29,120 nt of DNA from Baffinella frigidus (lineage: Eukaryota; Cryptophyceae; Cryptomonadales; Baffinellaceae): positions 10,431 through 39,550 of the forward strand of contig MU646811.1 in NCBI GenBank assembly GCA_026770585.1, given 5' to 3'. The position numbers and the translations under genes are program-made. The notes under the pieces are model-generated. The model did not search any database and was not told where the DNA came from. It worked only from the letters and a program-made list of their open reading frames with translations. This document shows positions 15,108-24,055 of this stretch, piece by piece (positions within the stretch are counted from its first letter, which is position 1; every line of letters starts with the position of its first letter).

Positions 15108-15336
15108 GCTGCTGCGAATCGGAGAAGGCGGCGGCGTTCGGCTTGCTGGGCACTGGGAGCGGAGCACAGGAAACCGAGGCAGGCTGTGGTGTGCGTGTAG
15201 CTGTGGTGAAGTGGAGCGGGGTGCAGTGCAGGGGACCAGCATGTTGATGCTCAATACAGGGGTATCTCACTCATAAGTGCTTTTAATCTGAGCACGCTTG
15301 GTGGCACGTTCTTAAAATGTCAGAGACGCAGGGGAA

Positions 15337-15506
15337 CCACACGAGGCTACCCAGGCGAATAGAATGAAAGGGGCTCTTAAAGTTTTGTGGGGATATGATC
15401 ACGGATAAGGTAACCGACCGACCGTTCAGCGGGCGGAAACGTGATCATATCCCCACAAAACTTTAAGAGTCCCATTTATTCTGTTCGCCTGGGTAGCCTC
15501 GTGTGG
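15337..15506. repeat. Near-perfect long inverted repeat (67 bp arms)
   Basis: The arms 15337-15403 and 15440-15506 start CCACACGAGGCTACCCAGGC and contain CTTAAAGTTTTGTGGGGATA. They differ at only a few positions. The 36-base loop contains AACCGACCGACCG. Confidence 0.93.
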
Positions 15507-15560
15507 AAACGGTCGGTCCGTTTCTGGCATAATTTCTTAAATTAAGAAAACGGAGACCCC
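15500..15560 (+). repeat. GGTCGGTCCG and TTAAGAAAACG hairpin unit
   Basis: CGGTCGGTCCGTTTCTGGC followed by TTCTTAAATTAAGAAAACGG. The same unit is tandemly repeated at 16365-16545 and 17960-18137. Confidence 0.75.
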
Positions 15561-15659
15561 AGAAGTGGTCTGGGTTGTCAAGTAGTGGGTTCTGGTAACT
15601 CGGAAACCCATGTACAGGGGTTACTCGAAGTTCGGGTCACGCAAATTAAGGCCATACAC

Positions 15660-15765
15660 CGTAAACTGAGATGTGGACCACCACAACCGTTTTCTGTGGA
15701 CCTTAATAATTTAAGGTCCGCACGCACCCGTTTTTGTCGACCTTCATACAGCGAAACATTTCTGG
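15660..15765 (+). repeat. TGTGGACCTTAATAATTTAAGG unit
   Basis: TTCTGTGGACCTTAATAATT and AAGGTCCGCACGCACCCG, related to three tandem units at 16090-16212. Confidence 0.7.
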
Positions 15766-15781
15766 CCCGACATCGCGGGCC

Positions 15782-15903
15782 CTACAGGGGTACCTCGCTC
15801 ATAAGAAACAGGCCCCCCCATAGGACCACCATAGGACCCTAGGCATGGTCCTTCTGTAGGGTCCTAGGGGAGGGCGGTTTCTTATGAGCGAGGTACAGCT
15901 GTA
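15782..15903. repeat. Main-family CAGGGG foldback
   Basis: CTACAGGGGTACCTCGCTCA and TTCTTATGAGCGAGGTACAG, with a CCCTAGGCATGGTCCTTCTG core. Confidence 0.9.
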
Positions 15904-15990
15904 GGCATAACCCTACAGTAGGGTTATGCCTAGGGCCCTATGGTGGTCCTAGGGAGAAGGGCGGTTTCTTACGAGCGAGGTTCCCCTGTA
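15904..15990. repeat. Main-family right-half copy fused to the preceding copy
   Basis: CATAACCCTACAGTAGGGTT, then a reversed core and TTCTTACGAGCGAGGTTCCC. The left arm is absent, so two copies have partly merged. Confidence 0.8.
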
Positions 15991-15994
15991 CCCC

Positions 15995-16078
15995 CCCGGA
16001 GAACGGAGCTGGCGAATTTTCGGGTCGAAAAAAGTGTCAACATTTCCCAGGAGATACTGGGTTCCCGAGCGGCGCAAG
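15995..16078 (+). repeat. GGAGCTGGCGAATTTTCGGG repeat, copy 1
   Basis: ACGGAGCTGGCGAATTTTCG and GTTCCCGAGCGGCGCAA, matching an inverted copy at about 17833-17922. It may be part of a larger element. Confidence 0.7.
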
Positions 16079-16089
16079 TCGAACAACAA

Positions 16090-16212
16090 ATCTGTGGACC
16101 TTAATTATCTAAGTTCCACACACCCGTTTTTTGCGGACCTTAGTTATTTTCAGGTCCTCGCACACCCGTTTCTGTGGACCTTAATTATTCAAGATCCGCA
16201 CACCGACCCCCT
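16090..16212 (+). repeat. Three tandem TGTGGACCTTAATTATT units
   Basis: Units of about 40-45 bp, each with GACCTTAATTATT or GACCTTAGTTATT, a partly inverted AAGATCCGCACACC, and CACACCCGTTT. Confidence 0.8.
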
Positions 16213-16364
16213 CAAAATGTTGTGACCTTGACTTCGATTAACCCCTGTAATCCTCTCGTCGTCACAGCCTTCGCTGCTCTGGCTGCCACCCCCCCTCCCC
16301 TCGCCCCCCCCCCTCCTTTCCCTTACAGAGATACCTCTGCTACAAGAACACTCTTGCTCGAGGG

Positions 16365-16550
16365 TCGGTCGGTCTGCGTTTTCATGAAATAAGAAAACCG
16401 AGGGAGAATCCGGTCGGTCCGATTTCCTTAAGATTAAGAAAACGCACGAAAGCGGTCGGTCCGCGTTTTCTTAAAAGTTAAGAAAACGCAGGAAAGCGGT
16501 CGGTCCACGTTTTCTTAAAGTTAAGAAAACGCAGGGAGAATCCAGTCGGT
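16365..16550 (+). repeat. Four tandem hairpin units with GGTCGGTCC and GTTTTCTTAAA
   Basis: Each unit holds CGGTCGGTCCGCGTTTTCTT followed by AAGTTAAGAAAACGCAGG, so each can fold into a small hairpin with AAGAAAACGC pairing GCGTTTTCTT. Units are about 50-58 bp. Confidence 0.88.
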
Positions 16551-16559
16551 GCTCGTAAG

Positions 16560-17165
16560 AAAGCGCCTCCTCGTAGGACCCTACAAGCGCCTCCGCGTAG
16601 GACCCTATACCCCTCTTCACATGTAGAATCGCCGCAGGGCCCGAGTCAGGCATGCAGTGGTGAGGACAAGGAGTAATCTCAGTTGGAGGGGGCGGCGCAG
16701 TGTTGAACGCGAGGGGGGAAGGGGGGGATTAAGAAACAAAAAGGATTTAGGAACAAGGCGAGCATGTATATACTGAACTTGCTAATAAAATGAATAAGCG
16801 GGTTCAGTAAGCCGATTTTCGGAAATGGTGGGAAAGCCGGTTTCGCCTTTCCCCCCCCTGACTCGAGTTCTGGTCAAAGCCTTGATGTTATTCGGCGAAT
16901 GTCCTAGGGTGGTGCTACACAACAGGCGTGCCAACTATGGAGAAGATTGGTTGATGGGAGGTGTCAACCTCAGAAAAATATCTGCCATACAAATCACAAG
17001 TTATTTTATTTCGTGGTATCTCAGTACCAGTCTCGCGAAAAAAATGGTCAGAAGTGTACTAGGGGGGTAAAACCACCCCACAAACACGAAAAACGGGTCT
17101 TTTGAACTCAGAAGTTGTTATCAGCGTGTTCCTGAGGTTTACAAGAGAACCGCCTTGCAGGTGCC
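16560..17165. other. Gene-free stretch with few recognisable features
   Basis: Short main-family arm fragments (GTAAGAAAGCGCCTCCTCG; CTCCGCGTAGGACCC) lie at 16555-16612. A small hairpin CTGAACTTGC and GCGGGTTCAG surrounds an AATAAAATGAATAAG stretch near 16774-16809. I see no gene. Confidence 0.5.
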
Positions 17166-17168
17166 CGT

Positions 17169-17320
17169 TAGGTCCTTTAGGTTCTTCGAGCTCCCAACAT
17201 AGGCGGACACCGGAACTGGTTCTGCAAAAAAGCCATGCTTCCTTTCGGATCACATTCAGGCCCCCCGGTGCAGAGGATCGCTGCAGAAACCGGCTAAAGG
17301 GTATCCTCATCGGGTGTGTG
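17169..17320 (-). repeat. GTGTCCGCCTATGTTGGGAG repeat, copy 2 (long)
   Basis: Extends from AGGTCCTTTAGGTTCTTCGA through AAGCCATGCTTCCTTTCGGA to GGGTATCCTCATCGGGTGTG. On the minus strand one frame reads VIRKEAWLFCRTSSGVRLCW without a stop. Confidence 0.85.
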
Positions 17321-17459
17321 AAGGTATATACGTATACAAAAAGTTCCCATACTCACACACACACCAGGATAAAGCAAGTCGGCTGAAGGCCCACGGTATC
17401 CCATCGTTAAGCTCGCAGGAGCTCCAACCACGGCTACCTCAGATGTCAAACCAAACGCG

Positions 17460-17815
17460 CACAAATCTCTCAAGTGCCCGATTAGGCCAACCTGTGATCG
17501 GCTCCTAGTAATAACACGTGGTTTAGGTATTTCGAACCAGACAACCCCACGATTGTAAGCCAGTTTCAACCCCCCCCCCCCCCAAAGGTACACGAGTAGG
17601 GTGCATACACGTGAACCGCCCTGCAGGTGCCCACAAATCTCTAAAGTGCCCGAGTAGGCCAACCTGTGATCGGCTCCTAGTGATAGCACCTGCTCTAGGT
17701 GTTGTGAACTACATGTAGACAACCCCATGATTGTAAGCCAGTTTGAACCGCACCCCCCCCCCCCAAAGGTACACGAGTAGGGTGCATACACGTGAACTGC
17801 CCTGCAGGTACCCAA
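17460..17815 (+). repeat. Tandem duplication of a 172-bp unit
   Basis: Two copies start CACAAATCTCTNAAGTGCCC at 17460 and 17632 and share GCCAACCTGTGATCGGCTCC, ACAACCCCANGATTGTAAGC, a run of 11-14 C and AAAGGTACACGAGTAGGGTG. Differences are scattered, so the duplication is not very recent. Confidence 0.9.
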
Positions 17816-17832
17816 AAATCACGATTTTTTGA

Positions 17833-17922
17833 AAGTTGCACCACTCGGGAACCCATTTTTCTCGGGAAATTTTGACATTTTTTTCGGCCCGAAAATTCGC
17901 CAGCTCCATTCTTCGGGGGGGT
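17833..17922 (-). repeat. GGAGCTGGCGAATTTTCGGG repeat, copy 2
   Basis: The reverse complement contains GGAGCTGGCGAATTTTCGGG and AATGGGTTCCCGAGTGGTGC, as at 15995-16078. Confidence 0.7.
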
Positions 17923-17959
17923 AAGCGATGTGGGGCCCAAATTTTTCTTGGCACACACA

Positions 17960-18137
17960 GAATCCGGTCGGTCGGTATTTTCTTGTTTTCTTTAGAAAAC
18001 CCGAGAATCCGGTCGGTCGGTGTTTTCTTATTTTCATTAGAAAACCCGAGAATCCGGTCGGTCGGTGTTTTCTTAAAAATAACGAAACGGAGGAGAATTC
18101 GGTCGGTCCGATTTCCTTAACATTAAGAAAACGCAGG
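17960..18137 (+). repeat. Four tandem AATCCGGTCGGTCGGTNTTTTC units
   Basis: Units of about 50 bp, GAATCCGGTCGGTCGGTGTT followed by TAGAAAACCCGAGAATCCG; the last unit changes to TTAACATTAAGAAAACGCAG, like those at 16365-16550. Confidence 0.9.
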
Positions 18138-18219
18138 GGTCAGATCCTGTGTGGTTTCTTGAAAAGCGGTTTCTTGTAGACGAGGTATCCCTGTACAGGG
18201 GCACCTCCAGCTCATAAGT

Positions 18220-18372
18220 CTTTTAGGTCCTTTAGGTTCTTCGAGCTCCCAACATAGGCGGACACCGGAACTTATTCTGTAGAAAGGCCATGTTTCCTTT
18301 CGGATCACATCAAGCCCCCTGTACAGAGGATCGCGACAGAACCGGCTAAAGGGTATCCTCATCGGGCATGTG
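18220..18372 (-). repeat. GTGTCCGCCTATGTTGGGAG repeat, copy 3 (long)
   Basis: It aligns over its whole length with 17169-17320, including GGAACTTATTCTGTAGAAAG and GGGTATCCTCATCGGGCATG. The minus-strand frame reads VIRKETWPFYRISSGVRLCW. Confidence 0.85.
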
Positions 18373-18482
18373 TAAGAAACTGCCCCCCCCCCCTAGGACC
18401 ACCATACGGCCTTAGGCGTAGGCCTAATGTAGGGTCCTAGCTGGGGGGGGGCAATTTCTTATGAGCGAGGTACCCCTGTACG
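18373..18482. repeat. Main-family foldback lacking its outermost left end
   Basis: It begins at GTAAGAAACTGCCCCC instead of the usual CAGGGGTACCTCG and ends TTATGAGCGAGGTACCCCTG. Its missing left end (CTGTACAGGGGCACCTCCAG, then CTCATAAG) is at 18192-18217, separated by the copy 3 repeat, so that repeat appears inserted into the element. Confidence 0.75.
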
Positions 18483-18668
18483 GCATTCGGCGCCTCCTCA
18501 CCTCACCCGCAGGCGGTTCAAGGTTCTCGCCCTCAGAGGTCTGAGCGGGTCATAGTCTGGTAATGGCACGGGTTAGGCAATAACGGCGAACCCTCTTTAA
18601 TAAATTCAGTAATCAGTAATCGGTCTCGCCCTGGGACTTGAGGAGTTTCAACTGAGATGTTCCTGGGG

Positions 18669-18827
18669 TACAGGGGTACCTCGCTCACAGGAAACTCCCC
18701 CCCCCTAGCTAGGACCACCGTAGGGCCCTAGGCATAGCCCTACTGTACATGCAGGGTCCTAGGGGGGGGGCAGTTTCTTATGAGCGAGGTACCCCGGGGC
18801 AGTTTCTTATGAGCGAGGTACCCCTGT
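18669..18827. repeat. Main-family foldback with duplicated right end
   Basis: ACAGGGGTACCTCGCTCACA at the left; at the right, GGGGCAGTTTCTTATGAGCG occurs twice in succession before CCCCTG. Confidence 0.88.
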
Positions 18828-18946
18828 ACAGGGGTACCTCGCTCATAAGAAACTGCCCCCCCCCTAGGAACACCATAGGGCCCTAGGCATAGGCCTACTG
18901 CATGGTTCTAGGGGGGCGCGGTTTCTTATGAGCGAGGTACCCCTGT
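18828..18946. repeat. Main-family CAGGGG foldback, adjoining copy
   Basis: It shares the CCCCTGTACAGGGG junction with the preceding element. The arms and the CCCTAGGCATAGGCCTACTG core are near consensus. Confidence 0.92.
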
Positions 18947-19303
18947 AACGGTCTGTGCCACGTTCTTATTTGTGAAGAAACGCTGGGGAAACGGTACATA
19001 TATGTACGTGGCATGTTCTTCAAGGTTAGAAATCGCCGCCCTGGAAAAACTATGCGTTCTCATCAGACCAGTTTCTTGCGATGTAGTCCCCCATGTACAG
19101 TGTGGGTATCTAGGCTCCAAGAGCACCGACGGTGGCAAGGTTTAGAGGACTCCAAAGTAGATTCACGTAGGGACTGAGGGAATGGCTCCAAGCCATGACA
19201 TGTCCTCTTTAAGTGTGACCCTTCAAGTCCGTGCCACGAGCGGGGGAGAAAATGAACGAAAGGCTGGAGAATCCGCGTGACATGCAAGCCTTGTAGCGTT
19301 CGG
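18947..19303. other. Gene-free stretch, nothing recognised
   Basis: Moderate base composition, no long frame, no clear repeat beyond short motifs such as ATATATGTACGTGGC. No function can be assigned. Confidence 0.4.
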
Positions 19304-19370
19304 ATACAGGGATATCTGGGTTACAAGAACTCATAACTTAAGAACCCACACCGGATTCGGGGTCTACAAA
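19304..19370 (+). repeat. ACAGGGATATCTGGGTT repeat, copy 2
   Basis: ATACAGGGATATCTGGGTTA and AAGAACTCATAACTTAAGAA with CACACCGGATTCGGGGTC, resembling 12110-12180. Confidence 0.6.
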
Positions 19371-19819
19371 TTTCTCTTTTAGTCAACCCGCAGGTACTCA
19401 TTGAAGAACACATACACCGATCGAGCCTCGACCAAGGGAGTTGTTGTGGGATAGCCTGGATTGGATACCCCTGTACAGCAGTGGTCAGAACAGCCCGTCT
19501 GAGCTGTGAGGGCTGTAGGGCTGGATCCTACCTGAACCGTTTGCAACGCAATTTAATTGAGAGCAGCGCCTGGTTGCGTCCCCCTTCGGAGCGCCCTCGC
19601 CCACCGGGAATCCACCCTGGTCCGAAGAGAACCTATCGCGGGAGCTAGTGCAACTTGGACCCCGAGATCTCTCCTCTCGTGTTGCATCCATACTGTATCA
19701 CTGCACGCACAGGCTTGGCAGCAGCAGCCACGTCCCAGCTGCCGCCCGCCCCCGCACGCGCTTATCCCATCGATGCTGAGGTGGGCAGCGGTGCCCCCCC
19801 CCGCAGGGGCTCCCACCTC
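19371..19819. other. 3' flank of the Rab5 gene, no gene recognised
   Basis: Open frames here are short and run into the antisense of the Rab5 coding region. No repeat family was recognised. Confidence 0.45.
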
Positions 19820-20944
19820 TCAGCAGCCTGATGAGCAGCTCCCGACGGGTTTGGCGGCGCCCCCCTTGGGCTCGGACAGCTTCACCTGCGCCGCCCCCCC
19901 CGCCTTGGGCTCCGCCTGCTGCTTCGGCAGCTTCCGCGCTGCACGCACCACACATCCAGCACAATCACCGTCAGTCACACGTGCCTCACCAATCCCGCCC
20001 AACGCTCTTCCTTGCTCTCCTGCGTCAACGCCTGTCAACGCCAAGGACATAGCGGAAGTTCTCCTGGGAAGACTCGCGCGCCGCGCCAAACTCGCGTGCA
20101 ACGCTGCCAGTGCGTGGCGTATGCTGCCTCGCGTTCGGGCGCGGCACGCAAGATTGGCAGAGGATGGAAGGCGATGCACGTTTCGTTCTGATGGTGATGG
20201 CGGCGCAAGTTGCCACTGGTGCAAAGGAGGTGGGTGAGCTGTGGCGGGGCATACCAATCTGGACAAAAAGCTCATTGACGTTGGACGCCGTCTTGGCCGA
20301 GGTTTCCATGAACATAATGTTATTCTCCTCCGCGTATGCCCGCGCCTCGTCCGGCTCCACCTTGCGCTTGGACGCCAGGTCCGACTTGTTCCCCGCCAGC
20401 GCAATCACAATGTTGGGGTTGCCCTGCCGCTGCAGCTCCCGCACCCAGCTCTTGGCGCGCGCGAACGAGTCGGGGCTTGTGATGTCATACACCACAATCG
20501 CTGCCGCCGCGCCGCGGTAGTACATGGGCGCCAGGCTGTGGTAGCGCTCCTGCCCCGCTGTATCCCAGATCTCGAACTTGACGGTGGTGTCATTGAGAGC
20601 CACAGTCTGTGTCAGGAACGCCGCTGCCAACCCACGCCAGCCACAATCAGCGTCACGGGATGCTGGGGTGCGGGCGCTGCACAGCGGGGAGCCATCTCGC
20701 CACAAGCTTGACCAGCCACTATTATGTAAATAGCCTCAAAAATAGCGCTGCTGCTGCGGGTGTCAGGGGGGTGCGTGGCGGGGCTAGGCGGGTGCTGGCA
20801 GGCGGGCGCCGCACCTCCAATGGTCGACTCCTGGTAGTCAAAGAACTGGCCGCGAACGAATCGCAGCACCAGCGACGACTTCCCGACGGCACTCTCCCCG
20901 AGCAGCACCAGCTTGAACTGGAAGGTTTTGTTTTGCGCCGCCAT
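19820..20944 (-). CDS. Rab5-family small GTPase, three exons
   Basis: Rab5 controls early endosome fusion by cycling between GDP and GTP forms on membranes. Exons are 20944-20815, 20623-20255 and 19938-19820; introns start GTGCGG and GTATGC and end GGCAG and TGCAG, and both split codons restore Ala. The protein is 205 residues. Visible motifs: P-loop GESAVGKSS (15-23), effector/switch [14 protein letters not shown], switch [21 protein letters not shown], guanine-specificity GNKSD and ETSAK. The block [20 protein letters not shown] and [12 protein letters not shown] are typical of Rab5 and not of other Rabs. The C-terminus GSCSSGC has two cysteines three residues apart, not the usual CC or CXC, so prenylation may be atypical. 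It is divergent from the UAA transporter gene with 541 bp between starts. Assignment to Rab5 is firm; the subtype (Rab5A/B/C equivalent) is not resolved. Confidence 0.95.
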
Positions 20945-21485
20945 CTCGCCCTCTCCAGCGGCCAGAAAGCGCGACTAGCCGAGTGTCTGCGAGCTGAGGA
21001 CAGCAGCTGCTCCTCCACGCCTCGCCAGAGTCCTCACCGCCACCCCACAACAGGGGGCAATCGGGGGCAGGGTGACGCAACGTTTGGGCCGATTTAGTCA
21101 ACCCGAGGCTCGGCACCTGTTGATCCGGGTAATCGCAAAAGTCAACTCCGTCAACTTTGGGCGAGAATCTGTCAACTTATGAACTTAGAAATCCTGGGAT
21201 CCCAGGATTTTGCAAGGGTGTCGACTTTTGATCCCGTTCACGTCTAAAGTACACCCCATACCCAAAACACGCTCGAGATTCGATCCCAGTCAAGCTCGGC
21301 CTCCGCTTTTCGTCTCGGGCCGCGTTTCCTGCCGCGACGGCGCTCCGCTGGTGTCCTGCGTGCGTGCACGGTCAACGCATCCACGCGGCTGGGTGGATCT
21401 ACTTCTCTTTCCTGCTGAAGCGGCGGAGAGGCGGCGCTGGAGGGCAGAGTGACAAAAGGGGGCTCGCCATTTGTGCTCCTCAGAC
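20945..21485. promoter_or_regulatory. Divergent spacer between Rab5 and the transporter
   Basis: It contains a cluster of GTCAAC motifs (GTCAACCCG, AAAAGTCAACTCCGTCAAC, TCTGTCAAC) around 21097-21177, AACTTATGAACTT at 21176-21188 and a short palindrome ATCCTGGGATCCCAGGAT (21191-21208). These are sequence observations; regulatory function is inferred. Confidence 0.45.
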
Positions 21486-23745
21486 ATGTGCCACAAGAGC
21501 CCAAACAGGGCGCTGTGGTCGGGGGTTGTCGCGCCCCAGGATCCTACTGAGTCGAAGCCCTCGGAGCGCAAGGCAGAGATGCGGGACCGGAACAGGCACA
21601 TTGTCCTCTGGGGATTTTCCCTCGACCACATCGCCCCCCAGGTAAAACCACGCTCGCAAGACCCGTGAGAGAGGGCATGCAGGGCGGGGAGGGGTTGCGG
21701 ATTCCGGGTGCAGGAGCAGATCTGAAATTTGCGCCCTTGCATCCTCTGTGAAACCCCCTTCCCAGTGCCTCGTTTCCCGGGGCGGCCTGAACGCTGTGGA
21801 GCCGTGGCCGCTCGATGCATCTTGCAAAATTGGCAAACCAACATCCCTATCGAGCGTGCGAATGGGCAAGCCAACATCCATATTGAACGTGCGGCACAGG
21901 CGTTTCTGGCAGCTGACCAGCCTTCTCCCTCTTGTGTCGCAGATGCAGCTGGTGGTGCTGTTCGGAGCCATGTTCGCGTGCCACATCCTGCAAGGCATCC
22001 TGACGGAGTTTGTGGCGCACGGGGTGCTCGCGGGGCTCATGTGGGCGGCAGCTTCGATCGAGCTCTCGGTGTACGCGGCTCTGTCCTTCACAGAAGCGCG
22101 CCTCACCGGGCTGCGCCTCGACCCCCGGCATATACCGTGGCGGCAGTACCTCCTGATCGGGGCGTGCATCTCGGTGGGGCGCGGGCTCACGTGGGTGGGC
22201 TACGGCTCGCTCTCGTACCCCACCGTCCTGATCTTCAAGAGCTCCAAGATCATCGTGGTGATGCTCGCTGGGCTGGTGCTGCTGCGGAGCAAGCACGCTC
22301 CTGCGGAGTACGCGGCCGCAGTGCTGGCGGTCGCGGGGCTCTACCTCTTCTCGTCCGCGGGGCGCACCGACGAGAGCGAGGCCGACTCGCCGTCCGGGTG
22401 CGCCATGATGCTGCTCGCCGTGGCGTGCGAGGCGACGGTCAGCACGATGCAGGAGCACGTGCTGAAGCGGGACCAGCGCCCGCTGGCAGAGATGATCCTC
22501 GTCACCAACGCGCTCGGCGCGGTGTTGCTCTGGTAACCATGACCCTCACCCACACTATTTTCGCAGGATTGTTGGGAGTGACCCTCACCCCGACCCCTAA
22601 AAATTTTGCAGGATTGTTGGGAGTATCCCTGACCCTGTCCTCTACAATTTTCGTAGGATTGTTGGGAGTGACCCTGAGCCTCACCCCTCCAATTTTCTTA
22701 GGGTTGTTGGGAGTAAACCTGACCCTGACCCTGAGCCCTGCAATTTTCGTAGGGTTGTTTCGAGTAACCATGACCCTGACCCCTACAATTTTCGTAGGGT
22801 TGTCGGGAGTGACCCTGACCCTGGCCCCCACCATCCTCGTAAGGTTGGTGGGGTTGTTGCGAGTAACCCTGACCCTGACCCTGACCCCCAAAATGTTCTC
22901 AGGTTAGGAGTAACCCTGACCCGGACCCCTACAATTTTCGTAGGGTTTTTGGGAGGAAACCCGACGCTGACCCCTACAATTTGCGCAGGTCCGTGGCGGC
23001 AGCGAAAGGCGAGCTGAGAGACCTTCAGGCGCGCGTCGAGGAGCGTCCGGCCGCCATCGGCTGGCTCCTCCTGACCGTGGTCCTCGCTTACGGCGGCTCC
23101 TACGCCTTCACGGCCGCCATCAAGGCCGTGGGCGCAGTGGTGGCCACGGGCATGGGCATCTGCCGCAAGCTCGCGTCGGTGCTCGCGTCGTACGCCCTCT
23201 TCCCCAAGGAGATGCACCCCCGCCACGCCGCGGGCCTCTCCCTCTTCTTCTTCGGCCTCGCCCTGTCGTGGGCCGCCGCCTCGCCGGCGCAGCACCACGC
23301 ACCGTCCAAGGACACGGCGGCGGAGGACGACGACGAGGAGGAGGAGGAGGAGAGGGAGCGCGTGCCCGAATCTGAGGCGGGTCCACGCACGGAGACGCGT
23401 CTCTCCTCCCGGAGAAGCGCGGCGCCGCAGGGGGGGCGCGCCGACGAGGTGACGTGCGTGGGGGGGCGGGGGGGGCAGGTCGAGGAGGAGGCGGATCAGG
23501 AGGCGGATCAGGAGGGGGGATGGGAGCATGTCCGCCCAGCGGGGACGTCGGGGGACGCGCGCGCGGCAGAAACAACCCCGGCGCCCTCCCCCCCGCGGTC
23601 CCTGTCCAACTCGCCGCCCGCGAGCTCGCGAAGGGCGCTCTTGCAAAGAAGGCGCGGGGGCGCGGGGAAAGGCGGCGCGGCGGGCGTCGAGGCGGAGCGC
23701 TTGAGCGGTGCGCCGCTCGGACCGGAGGGCTGTAGCACTCCGTGA
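21486..23745 (+). CDS. UAA-family nucleotide-sugar or PAPS transporter (SLC35B-like), three exons
   Basis: Family members are multi-span Golgi or ER carriers exchanging activated sugars or PAPS for nucleotide monophosphate. Exons are 21486-21641, 21943-22532 and 22989-23745; donors are GTAAAA and GTAACC, acceptors GTGTCGCAG and TTGCGCAG, giving 500 residues. Exon 2 starts MQLVVLFGAMFACHILQG and carries the family block VGYGSLSYPTVLIFKSSKII, then VMLAGLVLL and QEHVLKRDQRPLAEMILVTN. Exon 3 supplies the last spans (GWLLLTVVLAYGGSYAFTAA, LSLFFFGLALSWAAA) and ICRKLASVLASYALF. About 150 residues of acidic and Gly/Arg-rich tail follow, which is unusual for the family and ends STP without a KKXX-like retrieval signal. 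ATG 21486 is the first in frame; 21579 is an alternative. Substrate cannot be told from sequence, though the IFKSSK motif resembles the PAPS branch. Confidence 0.92.
22533..22988 (+). repeat. Intron 2 of the transporter made of short tandem units
   Basis: About nine units of 43-60 bp, each containing GTGACCCTGACCCTGACC-like sequence, then CCCTACAATTTTCGTAG and GGTTGTTGGGAG. The intron donor (GTAACCATGACCCTCACC) and the acceptor (CCCTACAATTTGCGCAG) are themselves ends of this unit. Confidence 0.92.
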
Positions 23746-23952
23746 GAGTGCCAAGGGGCGCTGTCTGGCAGGGGAGCAGGGCGCGAGATCCTGGGCGGTT
23801 GTTTATGGATGATTTATGTACATACGTGGAGAATGGGAGGAAAGGTGGGCGGGCGCCTAGCTGGGGTGGGACGCAAAGGCTGGCTGTTACCTGAATCCAA
23901 TACATGTAAAGGTTACGAGGCACATGTACAGGTTATGAGGTCTCGACGAGCA
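23746..23952. other. 3' flank of the transporter gene
   Basis: No repeat or gene recognised; GGTTACGAGGCACATGTACA and GGTTATGAGGTC form a weak direct repeat at 23911-23942. Confidence 0.4.
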
Positions 23953-24005
23953 CAGTTCCGGTGTCCGCCTATGTTGGGAGCTCGAAGAACCTAAAGGACC
24001 TAAAG
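23953..24005 (+). repeat. GTGTCCGCCTATGTTGGGAG repeat, copy 4
   Basis: CCGGTGTCCGCCTATGTTGG and GAAGAACCTAAAGGACCTAA, identical to the core of copies 2 and 3 but in the opposite orientation. Confidence 0.85.
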
Positions 24006-24055
24006 AGCCACGAAGTGCGATTTGAGGGGTGGCAGTTCTCACGCGAGTTCTGGAG

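Noticed and set aside
17294-17815. Minus-strand frame of 173 codons
   Set aside because: It is generated by the 172-bp tandem duplication and a dispersed repeat, with Gly runs from poly-C; no protein features.
16365-18137. Regularly spaced repeats resembling a CRISPR array
   Set aside because: The intervening sequences are also repeated rather than unique, and the window is a eukaryotic nuclear genome.
23120-23923. Minus-strand frame opposite transporter exon 3
   Set aside because: Pro/Arg-rich antisense of the acidic tail; exon 3 on the plus strand carries the transporter spans.
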